A stretch of DNA of 64,000 nt from contig CAZTTG010000014.1 in NCBI GenBank assembly GCA_964615935.1, forward strand, positions 16,012 through 80,011, written 5' to 3'. The position numbers and the translations under genes are program-made. Shown piece by piece: positions 46,012 to 54,463 of the stretch. Below the pieces are notes generated by a model. That model did not search any database and was not told where the DNA came from. It saw only the letters and a program-made list of their open reading frames with translations. Each line of letters opens with the position of its first letter. Within the stretch, counting starts at the first letter, position 1. This DNA comes from CAZTTG01 sp964615935. GTDB taxonomy: Bacteria > Planctomycetota > UBA1135 > GCA-002686595.

Positions 46012-48633
46012 TCAGGGGCGGATCACCTGGATCTCGCCCGGTTCGAGTCGGATGGGGATGCGGCGCACCTCGGCCGAGTCCTTGACGAGGACGAGGAATC
46101 GAGCGTCCTCGCCGACGATCACGACCTCGGAGCGGCCTCCCCGGAGCCCCGAGAAGCCGCCGGCGGTGCCCGTCCTTCCGAACACGCTGTGCAGGGTGAG
46201 TCTGCGGCCCGACTCGTCGAGCACGGTCAGGTAGTCGGCCTCCTCGGGATCCCGCTCCAGCACGACCTGGAATCTGCACGCCCGTGGCACCTGGATCTCC
46301 AGGTTCTCGAGGTCCATGTCGGGCTCCAGAGCGCGCCTCAGCGAGATGGGGACGTCCCCGCCGCTGAGCTGCAGGTGGCTACCCTCGATGCACAAGGCCT
46401 CGAAGACGAACCGGCCCTCCTCGTCGACCGCCTGCCAGGCGTGGGACGGGAAGGGAGCGTAGTTGTACTCCCCTCCGGGAAGGCGGTCGCGAACACAGAC
46501 CAGCTTCACGCCGACGGCGGGCCGGCCGTCGTGGAAGAGGACCCTGCCCGCCACCCGGCGGGTGCGCTCGGCCCCGCCGAGGACGATCCGGACGTCGTGG
46601 TCTCCGCCCTGAACTCCCTCGACGATCACCATCTCCATCGTGGCCGGGTGCATGGCGCGCAGGCGGTAGCCCCTGGCGAGCATGCCGCGCATTTCGAAGT
46701 GACCGTCATCGTCGGTGGTGGCCTTTCGTCCCGATCCCGGGCGGTCGTCACCGGCGATGAGACCCTCGACGCTGCACGGTTGGCGCTGCAACGCTCCGCT
46801 CAACGCCTCGACCATGATCTCTCCGAAGGGACTGGCGTCCCGAGTCCAGACGTTCGCCTGCGAGAGGGGGCGGCCGTTGCCATCCACGACCCTGCCGGCG
46901 AGGGTCAGCGGCTCGCCCCCGAGGACGAGGACGATCGGCTCCAGCCGTCGCAGATCGTCGTACTGGATCGGCGCGGAAGGCTCGAGGCGAGCGGGCAGGT
47001 ATCCCTTCTTCACGGCCTGCAGCGCGACGTACGTCGCTCCCTCCTCCATCCCGAGCTCGAACCGACCCTTCGCATCGGTGCGCGCGCTCCCGCGGCCGAG
47101 AAAAGCCACGTAGGCATCGGCCGCGGGCTCACCACGGGAGTCGAGGACCACGCCGGCGACCGAGAGCGATCCAGCCACGTCGCGCTCGAGCACGACCTCG
47201 AGATCGATCTGCGAGTGTGGCGGCAGATCATGGAAGCTCTCCCGAAATCCATCCGCCCGGACGGCCAGTATCAGGCCCTCGGTCCACCCCACGTCCGTGA
47301 ACTCGAATACACCTCGATCATCGCTGACGGCGAGCCAGGACCGGGACAGTGAGCGCTGCGCGCCGGGGCGCAGCGCGCGGGCGGTGCCCAGATCCATGTA
47401 GATCCTGAGCGGGATTCCCTCTCTCGGCTTGTCCTCCTGATCGACGACCGTGCCCGCATACGTTCTGCGGGGGGCCACGACGATGACCCGCTCCTGCTCG
47501 GGGAGGGTCGGCGAGAAGTAGTGGGGGACCACCGCGGTGTGGAGCTCGTCGGTGGCCATGAGCCGCCCGGATACCCTGGGGATGGGCATCTGGAATCGAC
47601 CCAGGGAATCCGTGCGGCAGGAGCAGACCTCTTCAGCCGGCTCGTAGCCGTCGCCGACGGCCGCCCGCCTCTCGAAGAAGACGGTCGCGTCGACGATGGG
47701 TCGACCCTGCACGTCCTGAACCCTGCCCTGGAGAATGGCCGGGGGATCCTGTATGGCCTCGTCGGGCGTCGGCATGGCCTGGCGCTCTCCGGTCTCGGCC
47801 ACCGGCGCCGGCACCGTCGTCGACTCCGCCTGACCCGGCTCTTCCACGCCCTCCAGGGCCATCCGTTCGGGTGACCCGTTCTCCGAAGGTCCCAGCTCCC
47901 CGCCCGATCGCGACACCCACAACGAAATCGACACCAGCGCGATCACCAGCGCCACTGCCCCGAGCTTCTTGACCATCGCGCCACCTCCCAGGATCCAGGT
48001 CGTCGTCATCGCGGTCGCAGGGAGCCCCGACGAGCTCGCCATCACGGCCTCGCGCACGGCATCGAGCCCCCGCGTGGGTCGCACGGCGAGCAGCGCCGGC
48101 AGGGCGTGCCCGCGCGGCAGCCGGGCCCGCAGCTTCTCGAGCCCGCGGTGCAGCCGAGCGCGCACCGCTCCCGGGCTCTCGTCGCGCAGGGCGGCGATCT
48201 CGGCCGGCGCGAGGCCGTGCCGCAGGCGCAGCAGGACCACCTGCCGGCAGGGCTCGGGCAACTCGTCGATCGCGCGCGCCACCGATTCCTCGAGCTCCCT
48301 GGCGGCCACGACGTCGCCCGGCTCCCGGGCGGCCCTGGGCGCCGCCCGGGGCACTCCTCTAAGACCCGCGCGGCGGCGCTCCTCGCCCGCGCGGTGGGCC
48401 AGGATGCCGGTGAGCCAGGGCAGGAGGGGTCGATCGCGCTCGAAGTCGCCGGCCGACTCGATGGCCTGCACGAAGGTGGCCTGGACCAGGTCCTCGGCCG
48501 CGGCCGGGTCGCGGGCGAGGTGCAGGGCGACTTTCAGCAGCCTGGGCGCGCTGCGATCGAAGACCCGCGCCAGCAGGTCGGGATCGCCCTCGGCGCGCCA
48601 GTGCAGGAACAGGGTCTCGAGGGAGGGCTCCAT
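46012..48633 (-). CDS. ECF sigma factor fused to a membrane anchor and carboxypeptidase-regulatory-like repeats
   Basis: This is an uninterrupted 873-residue frame. Residues about 22-84 are sigma region 2 (P-A-A-A-E-D-L-V-Q-A-T-F-V-Q-A). Residues about 115-172 are sigma region 4 (ARAIDELPEPCRQVVLLRLR, then L-A-P-A-E-I-A-A-L-R). A single transmembrane helix follows at about 222-241 (L-G-A-V-A-L-V-I-A-L-V-S-I-S-L-W-V). The rest, about 630 residues, has Ig-like carboxypeptidase-regulatory repeats similar to the proteins at 7502-13392. A cytoplasmic N-terminus would keep the sigma part inside and the repeats outside. No anti-sigma gene is next to it. The start at 48633 has only a weak AGAGAG site. 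Confidence 0.88.
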   Translation of the reverse strand: MEPSLETLFLHWRAEGDPDLLARVFDRSAPRLLKVALHLARDPAAAEDLVQATFVQAIESAGDFERDRPLLPWLTGILAHRAGEERRRAGLRGVPRAAPRAAREPGDVVAARELEESVARAIDELPEPCRQVVLLRLRHGLAPAEIAALRDESPGAVRARLHRGLEKLRARLPRGHALPALLAVRPTRGLDAVREAVMASSSGLPATAMTTTWILGGGAMVKKLGAVALVIALVSISLWVSRSGGELGPSENGSPERMALEGVEEPGQAESTTVPAPVAETGERQAMPTPDEAIQDPPAILQGRVQDVQGRPIVDATVFFERRAAVGDGYEPAEEVCSCRTDSLGRFQMPIPRVSGRLMATDELHTAVVPHYFSPTLPEQERVIVVAPRRTYAGTVVDQEDKPREGIPLRIYMDLGTARALRPGAQRSLSRSWLAVSDDRGVFEFTDVGWTEGLILAVRADGFRESFHDLPPHSQIDLEVVLERDVAGSLSVAGVVLDSRGEPAADAYVAFLGRGSARTDAKGRFELGMEEGATYVALQAVKKGYLPARLEPSAPIQYDDLRRLEPIVLVLGGEPLTLAGRVVDGNGRPLSQANVWTRDASPFGEIMVEALSGALQRQPCSVEGLIAGDDRPGSGRKATTDDDGHFEMRGMLARGYRLRAMHPATMEMVIVEGVQGGDHDVRIVLGGAERTRRVAGRVLFHDGRPAVGVKLVCVRDRLPGGEYNYAPFPSHAWQAVDEEGRFVFEALCIEGSHLQLSGGDVPISLRRALEPDMDLENLEIQVPRACRFQVVLERDPEEADYLTVLDESGRRLTLHSVFGRTGTAGGFSGLRGGRSEVVIVGEDARFLVLVKDSAEVRRIPIRLEPGEIQVIRP

Positions 48634-48841
48634 GCTCTCTGGCCCATGGTGAGCGCGAGGGGACGCGGCGTTACGGTGTTCCCACTGGAAACGGCGCTGC
48701 GCGCCCGAGGCGCCCGGAGGGCACCGGGGATTCCCTTTCCCGGGACTGGGAACGCCCCGCGTCCCCGCCCGGGGGGGGCCGGCATTGACGCGGGGGTGGC
48801 CGGGGAGGAAAGTGGCGCTCCTTCGTCCGCTGCCCCCCCCC

Positions 48842-49717
48842 ATGATCGACCTGACCCGCCTGATGACGCTCCGGCGTGCCCCCACCCGCCCGCAGCGGTC
48901 CGGGGGGCGGATCCCGGGGCGGGGACAGACCGCTCGGGTCGTGTGCATCGCCAGCGGGAAGGGGGGGACCGGCAAGAGCGTGCTCGCCACCAACGTGGCC
49001 TCGGTGCGCGCTGAGCAGGGGGAGCGGGTACTGCTGGTCGACTTCGACGCCGGCCTGGCCAACGCCCACCTGCTGCTCGGGCTGGCCCCGCGCTACGACC
49101 TGGGCCACGTGATGGACGGGCGGGTGCCGGTCCACGCGGCCGTGGTCGCAGGGCGGGGCAAGCTGAGCCTGCTCTCGGGCGGGGTGGGACGCGAGGCCCT
49201 GGCCAGCCCCACCCGGCGGCAGCTGGACCGGCTGTTCCGGGCCCTGCGGCCCCTGGAGGACTCCCACGACCTGATTCTGGTCGACCACGGGGCGGGCCTG
49301 GGGTACGGCATGGTGGCCCACCTGGCCGCGACCAGCACCCTGCTGCTCGTCACCGGCCACGAGGTCACCGCCCTGTCCGACGCCTACGCCCTCTTCAAGC
49401 GCGCGGTGTCGGTGAACGCCTCGATCCGGGTCGGCCTGCTGGTCAACCGCTCGCCCGACGAGCCCACCGCCCTCTCGGCCTGGGATCGCTTTCGCTTCGC
49501 GTCCAACAAGTTCCTGGGGCGGGCGCCCGAGTTCGTGGGCTGGGTCCCCGCCGACGACGCGGTCTCGCGCAGCATCGAGGAGCGCCGGCCCGTCACCTTG
49601 AACGAGCCCGAATCGGAGGCCGGCCGGGCCATCCGCCGGGTGAGCGAGTGGGCCGCCCTTGACCTCGCCAGAACGAGCAGTGCATTCTACGAGCGTGCCC
49701 GGCGCGCCCTGCGCTGA
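48842..49717 (+). CDS. MinD/FlhG-like P-loop ATPase
   Basis: This 291-residue protein has a deviant Walker A motif, SGKGGTGKSVLATN, then V-L-L-V-D-F-D-A-G-L-A-N-A-H-L-L-L-G and L-I-L-V-D-H-G-A-G-L-G, as in the MinD/FlhG branch. FlhG-like proteins place flagella or other polar structures, and MinD controls division; this sequence alone does not decide between them. An N-terminal tail of about 50 basic residues precedes the ATPase core. A GTG at 48812 with a GGGGAGG site is an alternative start adding ten residues. The ParA gene follows after 54 bases. Confidence 0.85.
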   Translation: MIDLTRLMTLRRAPTRPQRSGGRIPGRGQTARVVCIASGKGGTGKSVLATNVASVRAEQGERVLLVDFDAGLANAHLLLGLAPRYDLGHVMDGRVPVHAAVVAGRGKLSLLSGGVGREALASPTRRQLDRLFRALRPLEDSHDLILVDHGAGLGYGMVAHLAATSTLLLVTGHEVTALSDAYALFKRAVSVNASIRVGLLVNRSPDEPTALSAWDRFRFASNKFLGRAPEFVGWVPADDAVSRSIEERRPVTLNEPESEAGRAIRRVSEWAALDLARTSSAFYERARRALR

Positions 49718-49771
49718 GGCGCTCCCGCGGGCGGATCGAGGCGCCCGCCGCATGCTGGAGGGGAGCTGACG

Positions 49772-50608
49772 GTGCGGGTCCTGCCGTTCGTGAATCAGAA
49801 GGGTGGCTGCGGGAAGACCACCAGCGCGGTCAACCTGGCCGGCGCCCTGGCCAAGGGGGGAGCCCGCGTGCTGCTCGCGGATCTCGACCCCCAGGCCCAC
49901 GCCAGCCTGGCGATGGGCATCGCCGTCTCGGGGCCCACGGCCCTCGACGTGATGCGGGGCGACGCCTCCATCGGCGAGGCCGCCGTCGCGGGTCCGGCGG
50001 GCGTTCGCGTGGTGCCCGCGACCGAGGCCCTGGCCGAGTTCGAGGAGGAGGCCGCCCGCCGGCTCGCGCCCGAGCGCGCCCTGCGCCGAGCCCTGGAGGG
50101 CGCGCGCGGTGACTTCGACTACTGCATCCTCGACTGCCCGGCGCGGGTGGACGGGGTGCTGCCGGCCAACGCCCTGGCCGCGGCCACCACCGCCATCCTG
50201 GTGGTCGAGACCGGCGCCTTCGCCCTGCAGGGGGCGCTCAAGGCGCTGAAGGTCATCGACGAGGTGCGCCGGGACCACGGCGTGCGCTTCGAGACCCGCG
50301 TGCTGGCCACCCTCTACGACCGGCGCACCCGCTTCGCCCGCGAGCTCCTGGTGGCGCTCCACGCGCGCTTCGGAGGCGCCCTCTTCCACACCGCCATCCA
50401 CACCAGCGTCCGCCTGCGCGAGGCCGCCGGCTGCGGGCAGCCGATCCAGGAGTTGGCCCCGCGCTCCCGCGCCGCCGGGGACTTCGCGGCCCTGGCCGAG
50501 GAGATCGGCCGGCTGGTGGCGGGACCCGGGGTGGGATCGTCCCCCCTGGCCGGGCCGGCCGGAGACGAGCCTGTGCCCGGCCCGCAGCGAGAGGTACCCT
50601 CGGCTTGA
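49772..50608 (+). CDS. ParA/Soj-like ATPase
   Basis: This 278-residue protein has its GTG start at 49772 with a GGAGGGGAG site. Motifs are FVNQKGGCGKTTSAVNLAGA (Walker A), VLLADLDPQAHASLAMG (switch/Walker A') and Y-C-I-L-D-C-P-A (Walker B). It resembles ParA/Soj-type partition or positioning ATPases. No ParB gene or parS site is seen nearby, so it may work as an orphan positioning ATPase or with one of the following small proteins. It lies directly after the MinD-like gene, and the next gene starts 15 bases after its stop. Confidence 0.88.
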   Translation: MRVLPFVNQKGGCGKTTSAVNLAGALAKGGARVLLADLDPQAHASLAMGIAVSGPTALDVMRGDASIGEAAVAGPAGVRVVPATEALAEFEEEAARRLAPERALRRALEGARGDFDYCILDCPARVDGVLPANALAAATTAILVVETGAFALQGALKALKVIDEVRRDHGVRFETRVLATLYDRRTRFARELLVALHARFGGALFHTAIHTSVRLREAAGCGQPIQELAPRSRAAGDFAALAEEIGRLVAGPGVGSSPLAGPAGDEPVPGPQREVPSA

Positions 50609-50622
50609 CGGGAGGAGCCGCC

Positions 50623-51153
50623 GTGGACGCGATCGCCTTGCTCTGCAATCTGTACGCCGACGGCCCGACGACCCGCAGCCGACTCGTCGATGCGGGCTGG
50701 ACCTCGCTGCCGCGGGTGGAGGCGGCGCCCCTCGAGATCCTGGCCGAGCTCCTGGGAGGCGGCGGCCAGCGGGCGCAGCGCTTCCAGCGGGAGGCCGCGC
50801 TCCTGCGCGAGCGCCTCGAGGCCGGCGAGCCGGATGCCGAGGAGGCCTCGCCTCGCGAGCCGCCGCCGGTGAAGGTCCGCAGCTCCCCGGCGCCCGCCCC
50901 CGCGCGGATCGCCCCCGGTTCGATCGACGGGCTCGACGGCGTCACCTGCGATCTGCTCGCCGTCGAGGGGGTCGAGAGCCTGGAGGCCCTCGCCGGAGCC
51001 GACGCCCTGGCGCTCGCGCAGACGAGCGGTCTGCCCATCACCCACGTACTGCACCTGCGCTTCCTCGCGCGCCGCGCGACCGGCGAGGTCCGGCCCGAAC
51101 CGGAGCGAGCCGACGAGCCGGCCGAGCGCGAGGCGGCCGGGCCCTTCGCCTGA
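50623..51153 (+). CDS. Small protein with helix-hairpin-helix-like C-terminal domain
   Basis: This 176-residue protein has a GTG start at 50623 preceded by GGGAGGAG; an upstream TTG at 50605 is less likely. The N-terminal half is helical, with a basic segment and a Pro/Ala linker. The C-terminal half (about 100-150) has I-D-G-L-D-G-V-T-C-D-L-L-A-V-E-G-V-E-S, resembling tandem helix-hairpin-helix elements of the DUF4332 kind, which bind DNA or proteins. Its stop overlaps the next gene's start (TGATG). The context suggests a partner of the ParA-like ATPase, but that is inference. No family was assigned firmly. Confidence 0.6.
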   Translation: MDAIALLCNLYADGPTTRSRLVDAGWTSLPRVEAAPLEILAELLGGGGQRAQRFQREAALLRERLEAGEPDAEEASPREPPPVKVRSSPAPAPARIAPGSIDGLDGVTCDLLAVEGVESLEALAGADALALAQTSGLPITHVLHLRFLARRATGEVRPEPERADEPAEREAAGPFA

Positions 51154-51422
51154 TGCCCATGAAGACCCCCCGAGAGGAGTTCGCCGTTCTGCTCGAGTCC
51201 CCGACCGCCGTCGAGGTGGAGATGGCCCGGGGACTGCTGGCGGAGGCCGGCGTCCCGTGCATGCTGCACGGCCAGGATCGCGACCTGGCCGAGCTGGGGG
51301 AGGCTGCGCACACGGCCATCTCGGGCCCCGACCTCCTGGTTCCCAGGGCCGCGCTCCAGCGCGCGCGCGAGGTGCTGGAGAGGGCCTGGGGACCCGGCGA
51401 GGGCGAGGATCCGGCGTCCTGA
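51153..51422 (+). CDS. DUF2007-like small protein
   Basis: This 89-residue cytoplasmic protein starts inside the upstream stop codon. It matches the DUF2007 pattern: residues about 8-22 with F-A-V-L-L-E-S-P-T-A-V-E-V-E-M, A-R-G-L-L-A-E-A-G-V-P-C-M-L-H-G, then G-P-D-L-L-V-P-R-A-A-L-Q-R-A. DUF2007 proteins are small, often next to regulatory or metabolic genes; their role is unclear. Translational coupling with the HhH-like gene suggests joint expression. Confidence 0.7.
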   Translation: MPMKTPREEFAVLLESPTAVEVEMARGLLAEAGVPCMLHGQDRDLAELGEAAHTAISGPDLLVPRAALQRAREVLERAWGPGEGEDPAS

Positions 51423-51430
51423 GGCCGGCG

Positions 51431-51982
51431 ATGGAGGGGGAGGAGCGGAGCGTCCTCGAGGCCCTCGACGCCCTGGTCCGGCGCGGCTCCCGGCGAGAGG
51501 AGATCGACCGCATCGCGGCCCGCGTCGAGCGGGCCCTGGAGGCGGCCCCGGGATCGCGGATGGCCTGGGAGCCGATCCCCCTCGAGCTCTGGGGCGGCGG
51601 GCTGCCCGCGGGGATTCGCTCGAGCTGGGTGTTCGTGCTGCGCGCGCGCGAGGCCACGGGAGCGGAGAGGCACCCCAACAGCCGCCAGCGAATGACGTCC
51701 TGGCGGGGGGAGGGGGACCTCCAGACGCGCACCGCGGCGAGCTGGACCTCCCACCGGCTGCGCGGCGATCCGGCCGCCCCGATCGAGGATCGGTGGATCT
51801 CGATCCCTCCCGACGTCTGGCACCAGGCCGTGGTGGGCGCGGAGCACTGGGCCGTGGTCTCCCTCCAGACCGCCGCCGTGGACCGGCTCGTCGAGGAGCG
51901 CCCCGAGCCCGGGGACGCGGGGCGGACACGCCGCCGGACGTACGAGGGCGGGGATCCGCCCGGCCAGGCGGGCGGGGGCTGA
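51431..51982 (+). CDS. Cupin-like protein
   Basis: This 183-residue protein's central part resembles small cupins: G-A-E-R-H-P-N-S-R-Q-R-M-T-S-W, then G-D-L-Q-T-R, then RWISIPPDVWHQAVVGAEHW and V-V-S-L-Q-T. His in the H-P-N-S segment and His in V-W-H-Q are candidate metal ligands. An N-terminal helix (E-E-R-S-V-L-E-A-L-D-A-L) precedes it. The start is the ATG at 51431, eight bases after the DUF2007 stop. It is the last gene of this plus-strand group, which is followed by a more AT-rich region. The exact reaction is unknown. Confidence 0.6.
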   Translation: MEGEERSVLEALDALVRRGSRREEIDRIAARVERALEAAPGSRMAWEPIPLELWGGGLPAGIRSSWVFVLRAREATGAERHPNSRQRMTSWRGEGDLQTRTAASWTSHRLRGDPAAPIEDRWISIPPDVWHQAVVGAEHWAVVSLQTAAVDRLVEERPEPGDAGRTRRRTYEGGDPPGQAGGG

Positions 51983-52028
51983 TCAGGCGAAGAAAGGGGT
52001 GGCGCGGTCCGAGCCCCTTCGGGCGTAA

Positions 52029-52116
52029 ATGCTTGATAAGCATGAGGTTATGCCTGCAGGGCTGTTTCTTGCACACAGATCATTGCGTGTCTACGTAATA
52101 TATCGTGTGCACGCAA
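52029..52116 (+). promoter_or_regulatory. AT-rich control region of the AbiE-like pair with two inverted repeats
   Basis: ATGCTT-GAT-AAGCAT (52029-52043) and TTGCGTG...CACGCAA (52083-52089 / 52110-52116) are inverted repeats in unusually AT-rich DNA ahead of the ATG at 52146. This suggests a regulated promoter and autoregulation by the winged-helix protein, as with other TA loci. Confidence 0.5.
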
Positions 52117-52145
52117 CGCATTTCAACCAGCAGCCAGGGAACCCC

Positions 52146-53363
52146 ATGTCGCAGTCGCGGGCAGAGAGCCAGGACCGCCTACTGGCGAGGCACGTCATCG
52201 ACGGTCTGGACCGCGCCTTCAGCGGCGACGGATGGCGGGTCGAGGCCGAGCCCGATGGTCACCCGGTGGTGGATCTGCTCTGCCGCAAGGGCGACCGGTC
52301 CTGCGCGGTGGAGGTGAAGGCGATGGCGGGTCGAGCTCGAAGAGCCCTCCTGCGGGCGCTGTTGGCTGATGCGATCCTGCAGGTCAAAGCGGCCGCCAGG
52401 ATCCTGAATGCGGCGCCGCTTGCCGTCGTCGCCGCGCCGCGGCTGTCCGACGCGATGGTGGCGGAGCTTCGGGATTACGCCCAGGCCTACGCGCCGGAGG
52501 TCTCCTGGGGAGCCGGCGACGGCCTTGGACGTCTCGATCTGCACGGACCGGGGCTGGAGGGCGTGCGTTCTCGTGCACGATCGGAGATCCCGGCTGGCGT
52601 GCCGAGGGTGTCCGCGCCCGGGAGAGAGGCCCGGGATCCCTTCTCGGACCTGGGCCAGTGGATGATCAAGGTCCTGCTCGCATCGAGGATCTCGCCACGC
52701 CATCTGTCCGCGCCACGAGAACCCGCCGGGGGCGTACGGGACCTCTCGAGGCAGGCGGGAGTCTCGGTGGCCAGCGCGTCCCGTTTGCTCGCGGCGCTGG
52801 GATCTCTCGGCTACGTCGATTCGTCCGCCCGCGAGATGCGTCTCATTCGAGTGCGCAGCCTGCTGGAGCTGTGGCGCCCTGTCGTGCTCCGGCCGCATCG
52901 CGAGAGATACGCGCGCTTCCTGCTGCCCGCAGGAGAATCCGCCGGGCACATGGCTCGGCTCCTGTCCCGCCGGCGCTCCGCCCGCGACGCCGGAGGCCAT
53001 CCGGGCGAGTGGGCCGGAGCGCGCGGTGAGCGGGCCTGTCTGGCGCTCTTCTCCGCGAGCAGGAGTCTCGATCTGGGATGGGTACGAGGGGCACCCGAGC
53101 ACCTCTACTGTGAGGATCTCTCCGACTCCTTTCTCGAGAACCTCGGCCTCTTTCCTGTCGTGGGTCGCCACGAAGCCGACCTGGTGGTACGTCGTCCGCG
53201 CTTCCCCGAAGCGGTCTTTCGCGCTTGTGTCCAGCGAGATGGGGTTCCGGTCGCAGATGCCCTGCAATGCTGGCTCGATCTGTCCGGTCATCCTGCGAGA
53301 GGAGACGAGCAGGCTCAGGAGATACTCGAGCGCATCGGCCTCCTGGAGGAGGGTCGTGACTGA
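52146..53363 (+). CDS. AbiEi-like winged-helix protein with N-terminal nuclease-fold domain
   Basis: This 405-residue protein is encoded in DNA less GC-rich than the surroundings. Residues about 10-140 carry D43 and E56-V-K58 (V-V-D-L-L-C-R-K, then C-A-V-E-V-K-A), the PD-(D/E)xK pattern of restriction-like nucleases. A winged helix follows at about 185-250 (D-L-S-R-Q-A-G-V-S-V-A-S-A-S-R-L-L). The C-terminal part (A-D-L-V-V-R-R-P, then V-A-D-A-L-Q-C-W-L-D-L-S-G-H-P-A-R-G) is as in AbiEi-type antitoxins. The start at 52146 is chosen because the upstream frame runs through promoter DNA. It overlaps the next gene by eight bases. In AbiE systems such a protein represses its own operon and neutralises the nucleotidyltransferase. 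Whether the nuclease fold is active is unknown. Confidence 0.7.
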   Translation: MSQSRAESQDRLLARHVIDGLDRAFSGDGWRVEAEPDGHPVVDLLCRKGDRSCAVEVKAMAGRARRALLRALLADAILQVKAAARILNAAPLAVVAAPRLSDAMVAELRDYAQAYAPEVSWGAGDGLGRLDLHGPGLEGVRSRARSEIPAGVPRVSAPGREARDPFSDLGQWMIKVLLASRISPRHLSAPREPAGGVRDLSRQAGVSVASASRLLAALGSLGYVDSSAREMRLIRVRSLLELWRPVVLRPHRERYARFLLPAGESAGHMARLLSRRRSARDAGGHPGEWAGARGERACLALFSASRSLDLGWVRGAPEHLYCEDLSDSFLENLGLFPVVGRHEADLVVRRPRFPEAVFRACVQRDGVPVADALQCWLDLSGHPARGDEQAQEILERIGLLEEGRD

Positions 53364-54177
53364 GCGCGCTCTGATTCGCGCGCTGGAGACCCTCGGCCCG
53401 ATCCGATCGCGGCTGGTCGTCGTTGGCGGTGCCGCCCATCGTCTGTTCCCACTGCACGCGCTCGGCCGCGAGTCCGGCTTCGAGCTGTTGACGACCGATG
53501 ACATCGACCTGGCCGTTCCGCTCGAGCTCGCGCACGACGCCCCCCCTGGCCTGCGCGATCGACTCGAGGCCGCTGGATTCGGGGAGGAGGTCGCCGGCGC
53601 TGCCTACCCCTCCCACAAGTACCGCCTCGCAGCGGGGAATCGGCCATACCTTCAGTTCCTGGCGCCCTTGACCGGCAGCGGCGTGGGGCGCGACGGGCAG
53701 CGGGACCTGTACCTTCGCTTCTCGGGCATCACTGCGGAGAAGCTGCGCTACGTCCACGTGCTCCTCCACGAGCCGTGGACCGTGTGCCTCCGACAGCACG
53801 ATCTCGAGTACGAGGCTCGAATCGCCAATCCGGTGGCCTTCCTGGCCCAGAAGATCCTGATCATGCCCACCCGGCCCCTGGACAAGCGCGGAAAGGACCT
53901 CCTCTACATCTACGATACGCTGGCGATCTTCGCGGGGCATCTGGAGGAGCTGGGCGCGCGTGCGGACGAGCTCGTCCCGTCACTCTCGCCCAGGCAGGCC
54001 AGCCGCCTCGGACGAAACGCGCAAGCCCACTGCCTGCGCGAGGGAGCCGAATCCCAAGTCGCAGCGCGGGTGGCGGCCGAGAGCCTGCGGCCCCGGCCCC
54101 CCGACTCGGCGCTCATCGCGGCCGCCTGCCGACGGGGGCTGCCCTGGATCCTGGCAGCGCTCGACTTGCGTCTCTGA
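53356..54177 (+). CDS. AbiEii-like nucleotidyltransferase
   Basis: This 273-residue protein has a GTG start with GGAGGAGGG upstream, inside the end of the preceding gene. The fold markers of DNA-polymerase-beta-type nucleotidyltransferases are R-L-V-V-V-G-G-A-A-H (variant G-G helix) and L-L-T-T-D-D-I-D-L-A-V-P (metal Asp pair). K-I-L-I-M-P-T-R-P-L-D-K-R-G-K-D-L-L-Y-I-Y-D-T-L resembles the C-terminal part of AbiEii toxins. AbiEii-type enzymes can modify tRNA or other RNA and arrest growth during phage infection. Activity is inferred from fold and context. The pair is translationally coupled. Confidence 0.75.
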   Translation: MTERALIRALETLGPIRSRLVVVGGAAHRLFPLHALGRESGFELLTTDDIDLAVPLELAHDAPPGLRDRLEAAGFGEEVAGAAYPSHKYRLAAGNRPYLQFLAPLTGSGVGRDGQRDLYLRFSGITAEKLRYVHVLLHEPWTVCLRQHDLEYEARIANPVAFLAQKILIMPTRPLDKRGKDLLYIYDTLAIFAGHLEELGARADELVPSLSPRQASRLGRNAQAHCLREGAESQVAARVAAESLRPRPPDSALIAAACRRGLPWILAALDLRL

Positions 54178-54463
54178 TGGGATTCCGAGAGACGAGGGCC
54201 CGGAGCGGGGAGGCCGCTGCCTGCTCGCGTCCCACCCGGCCCAGCCGCATGCGACCCCCGGATCGTCCGGGACCCGGGAATCGAAGGAGGCCGACGCCCG
54301 GAGGGCTTCGAATCCCGCCCACGACTTCCGGGAATCCGCAACCGGCGCCGCCCGGGGCGATAACGGGTGAGGCAGGACTGGCCCCGTCCGGGGCTCCCGT
54401 GCGATCCTGGGACCGGCCATCCCGGGCAGCGCTCCGCTGGCGGCCCTCGGCAGGAGGTGATCC

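Noticed and set aside
49772..50608. Plasmid-type partition locus
   Set aside because: No ParB, parS-like repeats or replication gene are present; the surroundings are ordinary chromosomal genes.
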